64,000 bases of DNA, taken from positions 85,936 through 149,935 of the forward strand of contig NZ_JADYVX010000017.1 of NCBI RefSeq assembly GCF_020194175.1, in the 5' to 3' direction. This document shows, in pieces, positions 6,733-14,786 of this stretch. Each line of letters opens with the position of its first letter. The stretch's first letter is position 1. A model generated the notes under the pieces. It did not search any database, was not told the DNA's origin, and was given only the letters and a program-made list of their open reading frames with translations. The DNA comes from Bradyrhizobium sp. BRP22 (GTDB lineage Bacteria; Pseudomonadota; Alphaproteobacteria; Rhizobiales; Xanthobacteraceae). A program made the position numbers and the translations under genes.

Positions 6733-9168
6733 ATGGGCGTGCGGGTGCTGCTTGTCGCATCGATTGCGACAGGTGTTGTTGTTGTCGTTGCGAACGAGAC
6801 TGGTTTTGCCCAGGGCGCGGGGCAGCAGGTCGAGGCATTGCCGCCGGTGGAGGTGACGCCGGGCGACCGCGCCAGGCGCGGCCGTCCCGCCACGGGTCCC
6901 ACCCGCGCGCGAACAAGATCGCCACGGGTGGTGTATGTCCCGACCGCGCCGACCCCGACCTCGGATTCGGCTGCGACGGTCGAGGCGGACAAGATTCCGG
7001 CAGCCGTCAATGTCGTCGACAGCAGAGAAATCGCGCGAACCGATTCGCTTAATATCACCACCGCGCTCGATCAGCGCGTGCCGGGCATCACCATCAACGA
7101 GGTCGCCGGCAATCCCTTTCAGCCGGACATCCAGTTCCGCGGCTTCGTCGCGTCTCCCGTGGCGGGCACGCCGCAGGGCCTTGCGGTCTACCAGAACGGG
7201 GTGAGGGTCAATGAAGCCTTCGGCGACACCGTCAACTGGGACCTGATTCCGACCAGCGCGGTCAGGTCCATCGATGTTGTGACCAACAATCCAGCCTTCG
7301 GCCTCAACGCGCTCGGCGGCGCCGTCGTCGTTCAAATGAAGGACGGTTTTTTCTATCAGGGCGCCGAGATCAACAGCATGGGCGCTTCGTTCGGCCGTTT
7401 CCAGGGTTCGGCGCAATGGGGCAAGCAGATCGACAATTTTGCCGTTTATGGCGCACTCGAAGGCCTGCACGACAACGGCTATCGCAACTTTTCCCAGTCC
7501 GACATCCGTCGCTTCTACGGCGATATCGCCCACAAGAATGACGTCAGTGAATTCCATCTCAATATCGGGCTTGCCGACAACAAGTTTGGCGCGGCAGCGA
7601 CGGTGCCCGTCCAGCTGCTGCAGCGATATTGGGGGGCGACCTACACGACACCGCAGACCTCTGCCAACAAGGTCGGTTACTTCAACCTGACAGGAAGGGT
7701 GGAAGCGACGCCGACCTGGACCATCGAGGGCGCCGCGCGTCTGCGTTTCTTCAAGCAGAGGACGCAAGACGGCAATCCGACCGAGACCGAGCCCTGCGAG
7801 GACGATGCGGGGCTCCTCTGCTTCAACAGTGATGATGTCCCCGCAAATGGCGTGAATGGTGTTCAGCTCGCCAATCCGTTTCCGGCGGGCGCGGTGCTGG
7901 GCGAGAACGACCGCACCACGACGAGGTCGACCACGGGGGGCATGCAACTGGCGGCGACGAATGAGGATCAGCTATTCGGCCACAACAACAAATTCACCGT
8001 CGGCGGGAGCTTTGATACCAGCGTCACGTATTTCAACGCGAGTGCCGAACTCGGCACCATCGGCCCGAACTATGTGGTCAGCGGCAGCGGCATCTTCCTC
8101 GGCCAGTCCGGCGATCCCATCTCGATCGGCCCGGTCTCACTGCGCACCACCAATCAATATACCGGCATCTATGCGCTCGACACCTTCGATGTGACGAACG
8201 CGTTCTCGATCACGGGAGGCGGTCGTTTCAATAATGCGCGCATCAGGCTCGACGACCAGCTCGGCGGCGATCTGAGCGGCTTCCACACCTATGACCGCTT
8301 CAATCCGATCATCGGCGGCACCTACAAGATCACGCCCGAGCTGACCGCCTATGCCGGCTATTCCGAAGCCAATCGCGCGCCAACGCCGCTGGAGCTGGGC
8401 TGCTCGGATCCCGCGCGCCCCTGCATCGTCGCCGCCTTCCTGGTCTCCGATCCGCCGCTGAAGCAGGTGGTATCGCGCACCGTGGAAGCCGGCCTGCGCG
8501 GCACCAAGGAATTGAATATCGGCACGCTCTCCTGGAAGGTCGGCGGCTTCCGCGCCACCAACAGCGACGACATTCTTGCGATCCCAAGTCCGGAGCTGCA
8601 GGGCTTTGGCTATTTCCAGAATGTCGGCTCGACGCGACGGCAGGGTGTCGAGGCCGAGATCCAGGTAAAATCATCCGCGCTGCAGATGTACGCGAGCTAC
8701 GCCTTTGTCGACGCGCGATTCCTGGATGCGCTGCAGGTCGGCTCCAACAGCCCCTTCGCGGATGAGAACGGCAATGTGCAGATCCTGCCGGGCAACCAGG
8801 TTCCCGCCGTTCCCCGCCATCGCATCAAGGCCGGCTTCGACTATGCGCTCACCGATCAGTTCAAGGTCGGCGCGGACGCGATCTACGTCAGCGGCCAGTA
8901 TTTTGTCGGCGACGAATCCAACCAGGCGCCGAAGCTTGCGTCGTACGCCGTGTTCAATGCCCACGCCTCTTACCAGTTCACCAAGAACTTCCAGATCTAT
9001 GCCCGCATCGATAATCTGCTCGACAGCCGCTATGCGACCTACGGCACCTTCTTCGATACCGGCGACGTCCCGAATTTCCCCGCCGGCGGCACGGAGTTCA
9101 CCGATCCGCGCTCGGTGAGCCCGGCGCGGCCGCGCGCCTTCTATGCGGGGGTACGGGCGACGTTTTAG
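6733..9168 (+). CDS. TonB-dependent outer-membrane receptor (possible lanthanide/lanthanophore uptake)
   Basis: 811 residues from the ATG at 6733, which opens a signal peptide (MGVRVLLVASIATGVVVVVA..FAQ). An in-frame TTG at 6646 would put 29 non-signal residues in front. A Pro/Arg-rich linker (about 30-75) precedes the plug domain (about 80-215: NITTALDQRVPGITI, FRGFVASPVAG, GLAVYQNGVRVNEAFGD). The rest is beta-barrel with alternating aromatic strands and the expected C-terminal Phe (FYAGVRATF). TonB receptors import scarce metals or chelates. One lies next to PQQ alcohol-oxidation genes in lanthanide-using methylotrophs, hence the suggested ligand; iron or cobalamin chelates remain possible. 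An inverted-repeat cluster lies upstream and a strong palindromic terminator follows. Confidence 0.88.
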   Translation: MGVRVLLVASIATGVVVVVANETGFAQGAGQQVEALPPVEVTPGDRARRGRPATGPTRARTRSPRVVYVPTAPTPTSDSAATVEADKIPAAVNVVDSREIARTDSLNITTALDQRVPGITINEVAGNPFQPDIQFRGFVASPVAGTPQGLAVYQNGVRVNEAFGDTVNWDLIPTSAVRSIDVVTNNPAFGLNALGGAVVVQMKDGFFYQGAEINSMGASFGRFQGSAQWGKQIDNFAVYGALEGLHDNGYRNFSQSDIRRFYGDIAHKNDVSEFHLNIGLADNKFGAAATVPVQLLQRYWGATYTTPQTSANKVGYFNLTGRVEATPTWTIEGAARLRFFKQRTQDGNPTETEPCEDDAGLLCFNSDDVPANGVNGVQLANPFPAGAVLGENDRTTTRSTTGGMQLAATNEDQLFGHNNKFTVGGSFDTSVTYFNASAELGTIGPNYVVSGSGIFLGQSGDPISIGPVSLRTTNQYTGIYALDTFDVTNAFSITGGGRFNNARIRLDDQLGGDLSGFHTYDRFNPIIGGTYKITPELTAYAGYSEANRAPTPLELGCSDPARPCIVAAFLVSDPPLKQVVSRTVEAGLRGTKELNIGTLSWKVGGFRATNSDDILAIPSPELQGFGYFQNVGSTRRQGVEAEIQVKSSALQMYASYAFVDARFLDALQVGSNSPFADENGNVQILPGNQVPAVPRHRIKAGFDYALTDQFKVGADAIYVSGQYFVGDESNQAPKLASYAVFNAHASYQFTKNFQIYARIDNLLDSRYATYGTFFDTGDVPNFPAGGTEFTDPRSVSPARPRAFYAGVRATF

Positions 9169-9229
9169 AGCGTTTTCGAGCGAAGTGGATACCGGTTCGC
9201 GTGAAGAAAACGCGTCAAAACAAGAATCT
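9169..9229. repeat. Dispersed intergenic repeat after the TonB-receptor gene
   Basis: Directly after the receptor stop codon comes a segment with GAGCGTTTTCGAGCG, AGTGGATACCGG and GAAGAAAACGCG blocks. I recognise this type as a repeat common between Bradyrhizobium genes. The GCGTTTTC and GAAAACGC blocks are complementary and can pair. No second copy is visible in this window, so the family assignment rests on recall. Confidence 0.45.
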
Positions 9230-9266
9230 AGAGCTTCGGTTCTGATTCAATCAGAACCGAAGCTCT
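9230..9266. terminator. Perfect 18-bp palindrome, bidirectional terminator
   Basis: AGAGCTTCGGTTCTGATT (9230-9247), one base, then its exact complement (9249-9266). The hairpin lies between two convergent genes. Its right arm reaches the stop codon of the DUF1232 gene (9265-9267 on the minus strand). It can stop transcription from both sides, although there is no long T-run on either side. Confidence 0.7.
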
Positions 9267-9651
9267 AACCCCAGCGCGTATAGGCCGCCCAACCGAGGGC
9301 CAGTGCCGCGCCGATCCAGACGGAGATGATGACGGCCATCGCAGTGCGGCTCGCGGGGGGCGAGGCGTCGCTCGCCCTGGCGCGGCACTCGACCATGATC
9401 TCTTTCGGGACGAGCGATATCACGAGCCAGATGCCGAGCGGCACGAGCACGAGATCGTCGAGATAGCCGATCACCGGAATGAAGTCGGGAATCAGGTCGA
9501 TCGGCGAGAGCGCGTATCCGGCGACCGCAATGGCGAGCAGCTTCGCATACCACGGCACCCGCGGATCGCGGGCGGCGAGATAGACGGCGCGACTGTCGCG
9601 CTTGAGCGCGCGCGCCCAAGTCCTGACAGCGTTCTTGATGCGGTCCAGCAT
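9265..9651 (-). CDS. YkvA-like DUF1232 membrane protein
   Basis: 128 residues from the ATG at 9651 (MLDRIKNAVRTWARALKRD); upstream in-frame codons to 9732 look non-coding. A basic amphipathic N-terminus is followed by the DUF1232 core: DPRVPWYAKLLAIAVAGYALSPIDL, split here as a helix then the SPIDLIPDFIP signature and GYLDDLVLVPLG. A last membrane helix (MAVIISVWIGAALALGW) ends the protein. The family is widespread and of unknown function. It is convergent with the TonB-receptor gene and lies downstream of the LuxR-HTH gene on the same strand. Confidence 0.85.
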   Translation of the reverse strand: MLDRIKNAVRTWARALKRDSRAVYLAARDPRVPWYAKLLAIAVAGYALSPIDLIPDFIPVIGYLDDLVLVPLGIWLVISLVPKEIMVECRARASDASPPASRTAMAVIISVWIGAALALGWAAYTRWG

Positions 9652-9733
9652 AGGGCCCCGTGACGGAGTTCGCCGGCAATCACTACCATCGGCGGCCTCG
9701 GCAGGCGATGCGGCACAGGACCCCGCTTCCACC

Positions 9734-10108
9734 CTAAAGATGGATCACCCCGCGCCGTGCCGCATGCGCCACCGCATCGGTGCGGCCGGTGGCATCGAGC
9801 TTGTCGAGCAGCGAACTGACGTGGAATTTGGCGGTGTGCACGGATATCCCGAGCTGCCGCGCAATCGCCTTGTTTGAGGCGCCCTCGGCCATCAGCGCCA
9901 GCACGTCGCGCTCGCGCGGCGTCAGCTCGATCTCCGACCGCTCGCCCGCCGGCTGATCCCGCGAGACCAGCGCGATGCTCGCCGTCTCGCCCGGCGCGGC
10001 AAGACGCACGCCTGCGACACCGGCGAGCAGCGAAGCCAGCCGGTCCGCGAGCGCAGGATCGCTGACGTCGATGGCGATGACGAGCGGAGGGGAGGTTTCT
10101 TCGCTCAC
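9734..10108 (-). CDS. Short LuxR-type HTH regulator with truncated receiver
   Basis: 124 residues from a GTG at 10108 that overlaps the stop of the upstream gene (GTGA), so the two are translationally coupled. The C-terminal half is a clear LuxR/NarL DNA-binding domain: LTPRERDVLALMAEGASNKAIA, quoted in two parts, then QLGISVHTAKFHVSSLLDKL. The N-terminal 60 residues (PPLVIAIDVSDPALADRLASL) resemble the first half of a receiver domain but lack the phospho-acceptor Asp region, so control by phosphorylation is unlikely. Pairing with a catalytically dead HtrA-like protein suggests the partner controls its activity by binding. Confidence 0.85.
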   Translation of the reverse strand: MSEETSPPLVIAIDVSDPALADRLASLLAGVAGVRLAAPGETASIALVSRDQPAGERSEIELTPRERDVLALMAEGASNKAIARQLGISVHTAKFHVSSLLDKLDATGRTDAVAHAARRGVIHL

Positions 10109-10974
10109 GTCTCCGGCCTTTCGCCGACCGTCAGCTTGAACCGCACCGGCTCGCCGCCGCGCCGCACCGCCACGTCCACGGTGGCGCCGACGCTGTCGGG
10201 CCCGAGCGCCCTGAGCAGCGCCCGCACGCCGGAAATCTTCTCGTCGTTCCAGCCGACGATCACGTCTCCCTGCCGGATGCCGGCGGCGGCCGAGGGGCCG
10301 GTCTTGTCGACGCTCATCACCATCGCGCCGATGCCGTCGTCGAGCTTGACCGGCTGCAGGCCGAGCCCGAGATAGCCGCGCGCGATCCGACCATAGGTTT
10401 CGAGCCGGCTTGCCACGCGCCCGATGGTCGCGGCCGGAATGACAAGGACGCGCCGCGCGCCGAGCACGGCCATGCCGATGGCCTCGCCGGCGGCATTGAG
10501 TGCAAGCCCGCCCTCGTGACTGGATCTCAGTCGGACGTCGAGCTCGATGCGCGCATCGATGTCGCCGTCGCGCAGGCTCCGCCAGGGGCCGCCGACCAGC
10601 GATATCAGGCCAAGCGCCGCCGCGGGTACGCCACGCTCGGCGGCGACGACCAGGGCCAGCGATCCGAGTGCCGGCACTTCGGGTGAAAGCTTGATCGGCG
10701 CGAGGTTGGAGGTGTCGGTGCGCAACAATGCGATATCGGTGGTGTGATCGCGTCCGGCGATGGTCGCAGGACGCTCCGTTCCGTCGGCAAGCCTGATGAT
10801 GACCTCGCCTTCTTCGGCCAGCGCCTCGTCGGCGGTGACGATCAGGCCCGCTTTCCAGACGAAGCCCGAGGCCCGCGAGCGATGCGAGTGCACGGAGACG
10901 ACGGCAGGTGCGGCGCGGGCGACGATGTCGGCCATCGCGCTGGAGAATGTGGCGAGCACTGAGGGATCGGACAT
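10105..10974 (-). CDS. HtrA-like trypsin-fold/PDZ protein, catalytic His and Ser lost
   Basis: 289 residues from the ATG at 10974. The trypsin-like fold spans about 15-180 and a PDZ domain about 197-285 (YLGLGLQPV, GIRQGDVIVGWND). The triad is degraded. The VTNxHV position reads VTADEAL, with Glu50 for His; the Asp in HTTDIALL (Asp80) remains; the GNSGG loop reads SHEGG, with Glu154 for Ser. There is no signal peptide, so it is probably cytoplasmic, unlike DegP/DegQ. It is therefore more likely a binding or sensor protein than a protease. It overlaps the LuxR-HTH gene by four bases and probably regulates that protein. Confidence 0.85.
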   Translation of the reverse strand: MSDPSVLATFSSAMADIVARAAPAVVSVHSHRSRASGFVWKAGLIVTADEALAEEGEVIIRLADGTERPATIAGRDHTTDIALLRTDTSNLAPIKLSPEVPALGSLALVVAAERGVPAAALGLISLVGGPWRSLRDGDIDARIELDVRLRSSHEGGLALNAAGEAIGMAVLGARRVLVIPAATIGRVASRLETYGRIARGYLGLGLQPVKLDDGIGAMVMSVDKTGPSAAAGIRQGDVIVGWNDEKISGVRALLRALGPDSVGATVDVAVRRGGEPVRFKLTVGERPET

Positions 10975-11156
10975 GGCAACACTCCGTTGAATTGTCCTTG
11001 ATCTGGGCATGCTCCTGCGCCGTTGGAAACTGCCCGGGTGGGCAGGCGTCAACGGCCCGCCTCCAGGAGCGGTATCCTTCTTGCATCAGATGTGCATTGC
11101 GGCGCTCGAAACGAGGGCCCGGCTTCCCAATTCTCCTGCCTGACTGGAATTCTCTG

Positions 11157-12392
11157 ATGACTGACCTCCTGATCCGAAACGCCCGTTTGCTCGGCCAGGG
11201 CGACACGCTTGCGGACATCGCGATTTCGGATGGCGTCATTGCCGAGATAGCGCCGCGCCTCGGCAGCGATGCCCGCCTGACATTGGATGCCGGCGGAAAT
11301 CTGGTCACGCCGCCTTATGTCAACGCTCATCTGCATCTCTGCAAGGTGTGGACACTGCCGATGATGTCGGAAGCGGCGCTCGAGGCCTATCACGGCGGCG
11401 GCATGAGCGAGGCGGCGAAGGCGATCGATCTCGCCGCCGCGGTGAAGGAAAAATACGATGCGTCCTGGATCATTCCGAACGCCAGGCGCGCGGTCGCACT
11501 GGCGGCGCTGCATGGCAATCTGCATATCCGTGCCTTTGCCGATGTCGACGCCAAGGCACGGCTTGAGGGCGTCAAGGCGCTGCTGACGGTCCGCGAGGAA
11601 TTCCGCGGCATCGTCGATCTCCAGGTCGTGGCCTTCGCGCAGGACGGGCTTGCGCGCGAGCCCGGTGCCGACGTGTTGATGCGGGAAGCGATGGCGATAG
11701 GGGCCGATGTTGTCGGCGGCATTCCCTGGATCGAATCCAGTGCCGGCGACATGCAGGCCCACATCGATTTCTGTTTCGATCTTGCCGCCGAGTTCAACGC
11801 GGATATCTCGATGCTGCTCGACGATGTCGGCGATCCCGGCATGAAGACGCTGGAAGCGATGGCGCGCCAGGCGATCGCGCGCGGCTATCAGGGACGGGCG
11901 CTGGCGCATCATTGCCGCGCAATGTCGCTCTATCCCGAAGCCTATTTCGGCGAGTTGACCGAGCTGTTGCGGCAGGCGCGCGTCAGCATCGTCAGCGATC
12001 CCCACACCGGCCCGCTGCATGCGCGGGTCAAGCAGCTCCTGCAGCAGGGCGTCAACGTCTGCCTCGGCCAGGACGATATTTCCGATGCCTATTATCCATT
12101 CGGCCGGAACAACATGGCGGAGGTGGCGTTTCTCGCCGCGCATCTGTTGTGGATGACCAAGGAACAGGAGATCAATACGCTCCATGATATGATCACGTCG
12201 CGACCGGCGGCAGCGATCAATCTGGCGAAGTACGGGATCGAGGCAGGATACCCCGCCAATCTCGTCGTGCTCGATCATCCTGACGTCACGAACGTGCTTC
12301 GCTTTCATGCCCCGCCTGCCGCCGTCATCAGCCACGGACGCATGGTTGATCTTGCGCATATGAGCGATCTGGCCCAAATCAAGCGGAGATGA
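11157..12392 (+). CDS. Cytosine-deaminase-like amidohydrolase
   Basis: 411 residues from the ATG at 11157 (MTDLLIRNARLL). It is a metal-dependent TIM-barrel hydrolase of the CodA / N-isopropylammelide hydrolase group. Metal ligands visible are His58 and His60 (NAHLHLCK), a His in ALAHHCRAM, and the Asp in CLGQDDISDAYYPFG. The QDD..YPFG sequence is typical of cytosine deaminases. It would deaminate or deamidate a nitrogen heterocycle in the cytoplasm; the substrate cannot be read from sequence. The next gene (28 bp away, same strand) encodes a DOPA-dioxygenase-like protein, so the two may act in one catabolic route. Confidence 0.85.
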   Translation: MTDLLIRNARLLGQGDTLADIAISDGVIAEIAPRLGSDARLTLDAGGNLVTPPYVNAHLHLCKVWTLPMMSEAALEAYHGGGMSEAAKAIDLAAAVKEKYDASWIIPNARRAVALAALHGNLHIRAFADVDAKARLEGVKALLTVREEFRGIVDLQVVAFAQDGLAREPGADVLMREAMAIGADVVGGIPWIESSAGDMQAHIDFCFDLAAEFNADISMLLDDVGDPGMKTLEAMARQAIARGYQGRALAHHCRAMSLYPEAYFGELTELLRQARVSIVSDPHTGPLHARVKQLLQQGVNVCLGQDDISDAYYPFGRNNMAEVAFLAAHLLWMTKEQEINTLHDMITSRPAAAINLAKYGIEAGYPANLVVLDHPDVTNVLRFHAPPAAVISHGRMVDLAHMSDLAQIKRR

Positions 12393-12420
12393 AGATCGGG
12401 TCTTTCGAAGGTGAAGACGG

Positions 12421-12843
12421 ATGAGCGATTCGCAGCAAGATGGACCGCGGTCGATCGGCGAGATCGCGAGCTATCACGCCCACATCTACTATGATCCGGC
12501 AGCGACGCGGCCGGAGGCTGAGCGCCTGAGGACACGGATCGGCGAGCGCTTCCTGGTCACGCTCGGCCGATGGCACGATGTCAAGGTCGGGCCGCACGAT
12601 CAGGCCATGTATCAGGTGGCTTTCGCGAGGGAGGTGTTTGCCGAGTTCGTGCCATGGCTGATGCTCAACCATGGCAGCCTCAGCATCCTCGTGCATCCGA
12701 ACACGACCAATCCGCGCCGCGACCATCTGACGGATCCGCTCTGGATTGGTCGGCCGCTCGCCGTGCACGGCGAGAAGCTGCCCGAGGAGACCGAGCTCGA
12801 ACTGGCGCCCGCACCGAATACGACGCCGCATCTGCGGCCGTGA
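12421..12843 (+). CDS. DOPA 4,5-dioxygenase family protein
   Basis: 140 residues, about normal for the small DOPA 4,5-dioxygenase fold. Conserved blocks are SYHAHIYYD near residue 18, VGPHDQAMYQVAF and WLMLNHGSLSILVHPNTT. The His residues of HAH, PHD and NHG are likely iron ligands or active-site bases. Characterised fungal and plant members cleave the DOPA ring, but bacterial members are mostly uncharacterised and the substrate here is unknown. It follows the cytosine-deaminase-like gene closely and is followed by a repeat, so it probably ends a two-gene unit. Confidence 0.85.
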   Translation: MSDSQQDGPRSIGEIASYHAHIYYDPAATRPEAERLRTRIGERFLVTLGRWHDVKVGPHDQAMYQVAFAREVFAEFVPWLMLNHGSLSILVHPNTTNPRRDHLTDPLWIGRPLAVHGEKLPEETELELAPAPNTTPHLRP

Positions 12844-12854
12844 TTCCTCCTTAC

Positions 12855-12929
12855 GTCATTGCCGGCGCAGCGAGCAATCCATGGTGCTGCTTGTGGAAAG
12901 ATGGATTGCTTCGCTCCGTTCGCAATGAC
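12855..12929. repeat. REP-like element, family C (copy 1)
   Basis: A palindromic element with ends GTCATTGC and GCAATGAC and internal AGCAATCCAT / ATGGATTGCT pairs. Related copies are at 45611-45685 and 55261-55342. It lies between the convergent DOPA-dioxygenase-like and MarR genes, where it could end transcripts. Confidence 0.75.
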
Positions 12930-12980
12930 GAGCGGAGATAGCGTGGCAACTGGGCAATCTGTGAGTGCGGCCGACTCAAT

Positions 12981-13490
12981 TCAATTCGCGCTGTCGATCA
13001 GGCTTTCGAGCAGCCGCTTCAATTCGTTGGTGGACTTGTTGCCGTAGTTCTCGACGATATGCGCTTCCTGGCTCATCGCCAGCGAGTTCAATCGCTGGCA
13101 CAGGATCTTTCCGCGCTCGGAGCAGAACATCAGCACCTTGCGACGGTCCTTGGGATCCTGGACGCGGTAGACGAGGGCGTCGGACACCATGCGGTCGACG
13201 ATCTTCGTCAGCGTCGGATGGTTGAGCAGCACGGCTTCCGCAAGCTCGCCCATCGAACGTCCGTTGCCATCGGACAGGACCTTCAGGATTCGCCACTGCT
13301 CGACCGGCACACCCTCCTTGGCCAGACGCATTTCAAGTTGCCGGTTGATTTCCCGGTTGGCTTGCGCGAGCAGGTAAGCGAGGTGTTCGTTAAGGGGAGT
13401 ATCTTGGCTTGGCGGTTTGGCCACGATGGAAGACTTTGTTTTGACCCTGGTGAGCGAATGACTTGCGCTGATTGCCCGTTCTATATGCAT
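12981..13490 (-). CDS. MarR-family transcriptional regulator
   Basis: 169 residues from the ATG at 13490; a GTG at 13424 would give 147 residues, closer to the family norm, and neither start has a clear ribosome-binding site. The winged-helix core is visible: VEQWRILKVLSDGNGRSM, LAEAVLLNHPTLTKIVDRM (recognition helix) and VYRVQDPKDRRKVLMF (wing). It is divergent from the amide gene cluster starting at 13602. A TTGAA-CT-TTCAA palindrome lies in the shared promoter region, so it probably represses that cluster and itself, releasing on an aromatic or amide ligand. A promoter overlapping 13490 would favour the GTG start. Confidence 0.88.
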   Translation of the reverse strand: MHIERAISASHSLTRVKTKSSIVAKPPSQDTPLNEHLAYLLAQANREINRQLEMRLAKEGVPVEQWRILKVLSDGNGRSMGELAEAVLLNHPTLTKIVDRMVSDALVYRVQDPKDRRKVLMFCSERGKILCQRLNSLAMSQEAHIVENYGNKSTNELKRLLESLIDSAN

Positions 13491-13498
13491 GCCAATTG

Positions 13499-13526
13499 TT
13501 GAACTTTCAATATTTTCGCCTAGGAT
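13499..13526 (+). promoter_or_regulatory. Promoter with overlapping MarR-type operator
   Basis: TTGAACTTTCAA at 13499-13510 is an inverted repeat (TTGAA-CT-TTCAA). It overlaps a -35-like TTGAAC, with a -10-like TAGGAT at 13521-13526 (16-bp spacer) pointing to the amide-receptor gene at 13602. The repeat is nine bases upstream of the MarR ATG at 13490. A repressor here could block both directions. Confidence 0.5.
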
Positions 13527-13601
13527 ATTTGTCGAACGGGTGGAAACCGGCGGCGGGCGCACCGATGCGCCCTGCGACAAGGGGCGAAGTGTCGGACAGG
13601 A

Positions 13602-14786
13602 GTGGGCGTGCTCTCAACAGTCAGCGTCAACAGCGGCGGCGCCCCCATGCCGCCCTTCATGTTCAAAGGCCTTTCGGCGCCGACGATCGACCCGTCCTGG
13701 CATCCTGCTGATGTCGGTTTCAGCAAGCGAGGCGGCGCACATAACAAGCTGCGGGTAGCGAACTTCCTCACCTTCTCCGGTTCGCCCGGCATCTGGGGGC
13801 CCGCCACCACCAACGCGGTGTTGCTCGCGGTCTCCGAAATCAACCGTCGTGGCGGCATCCTGGGCCGCGAGATCGAATTGACCATGCTGGATGCGGGGGG
13901 CCCGATCGACGACGTCGTGCGCCGCGCCGCAGAGGCGGTCGCACTCGACGAAGTCGACGTGATCATGGGCTCGCATATCAGCGCAGTCCGCGTCGCGCTG
14001 CGCAAGGTCACCGGCGGCCGGGTGCCCTATATCTACACGCCGGTCTACGAAGGCGGCGAGCGCACGCCGGGCGTGATGGCGATCGGCGAGACGCCGCGCT
14101 GGCAGAGCCGTCCGGCGATCCGCTGGCTCGCCGATGTCAAGAAGGCCTCGCGCTGGTATCTGATCGGTAGCGACTATGTCTGGCCGTGGCAGTCGCATCG
14201 CGCGGTGAAGAAATATATCGCCGAGTCCGGCGGGCAGGTGGTGGGCGAGGAGTTCGTCCCCGTTGGCGAGGACAATCATTCCGCGCATCTCGCGCGCATC
14301 CGCGCCGCGCGCCCGGATGTCGTGCTGATCTCGCTGATCGGCACCGACAGCATCACCTTCAACCGCGCCTTCGCCGAGAGCGGCCTGGCGGCAACGACGC
14401 TCAGATTGGCCGGCGCGATGGATGAGACCGTGCTGCTCGGTATCGGCGCCGACAACACCGAGAACCTGTTCTGCGCTTCCGGCTATTTCATCGGCGTCGG
14501 CTCGCGCGCCAACGATGATTTCCTCAGCCAGTATCACGCCATGTTCGGCCCCACCGCGCCGCCGATCGGCTCGGTGGCCCAATCCAACTACGAGGGTCTG
14601 CGCTTCCTGCAAGCGGCTGCCGAGCGCGCTGGCTCGCTGGCGTTCAAGCCGCTGCTCACCGCGGGCCGCAACATCGTCTATACCGGCGCGCGCGGGCCGA
14701 TCACCATCCGCAACGGCCGCGCCGAGATGCCGATGTATCTCGCCGAAGCAGACGGCCTCGATTTCAAGCTGATCAAGACGATCTGA
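13602..14786 (+). CDS. AmiC-like amide-binding protein without signal peptide
   Basis: 394 residues from a GTG at 13602 preceded by GGACAGGA; a GTG at 13608 and an ATG at 13647 are alternatives. It has the type I periplasmic-binding fold of urea/amide receptors: LTFSGSPGIWGPATTNAV, NRRGGILGREIEL, YIYTPVYEGGE and YLIGSDYVWPWQSHRA. No start gives a hydrophobic leader or lipobox, so the protein should stay in the cytoplasm, like Pseudomonas AmiC, the amide sensor that restrains AmiR. A separate exported binding protein is encoded at 17350. It heads the cluster directly before the amidase, so a regulatory or buffering role is likely. No AmiR-type antiterminator is present. Confidence 0.8.
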   Translation: MGVLSTVSVNSGGAPMPPFMFKGLSAPTIDPSWHPADVGFSKRGGAHNKLRVANFLTFSGSPGIWGPATTNAVLLAVSEINRRGGILGREIELTMLDAGGPIDDVVRRAAEAVALDEVDVIMGSHISAVRVALRKVTGGRVPYIYTPVYEGGERTPGVMAIGETPRWQSRPAIRWLADVKKASRWYLIGSDYVWPWQSHRAVKKYIAESGGQVVGEEFVPVGEDNHSAHLARIRAARPDVVLISLIGTDSITFNRAFAESGLAATTLRLAGAMDETVLLGIGADNTENLFCASGYFIGVGSRANDDFLSQYHAMFGPTAPPIGSVAQSNYEGLRFLQAAAERAGSLAFKPLLTAGRNIVYTGARGPITIRNGRAEMPMYLAEADGLDFKLIKTI

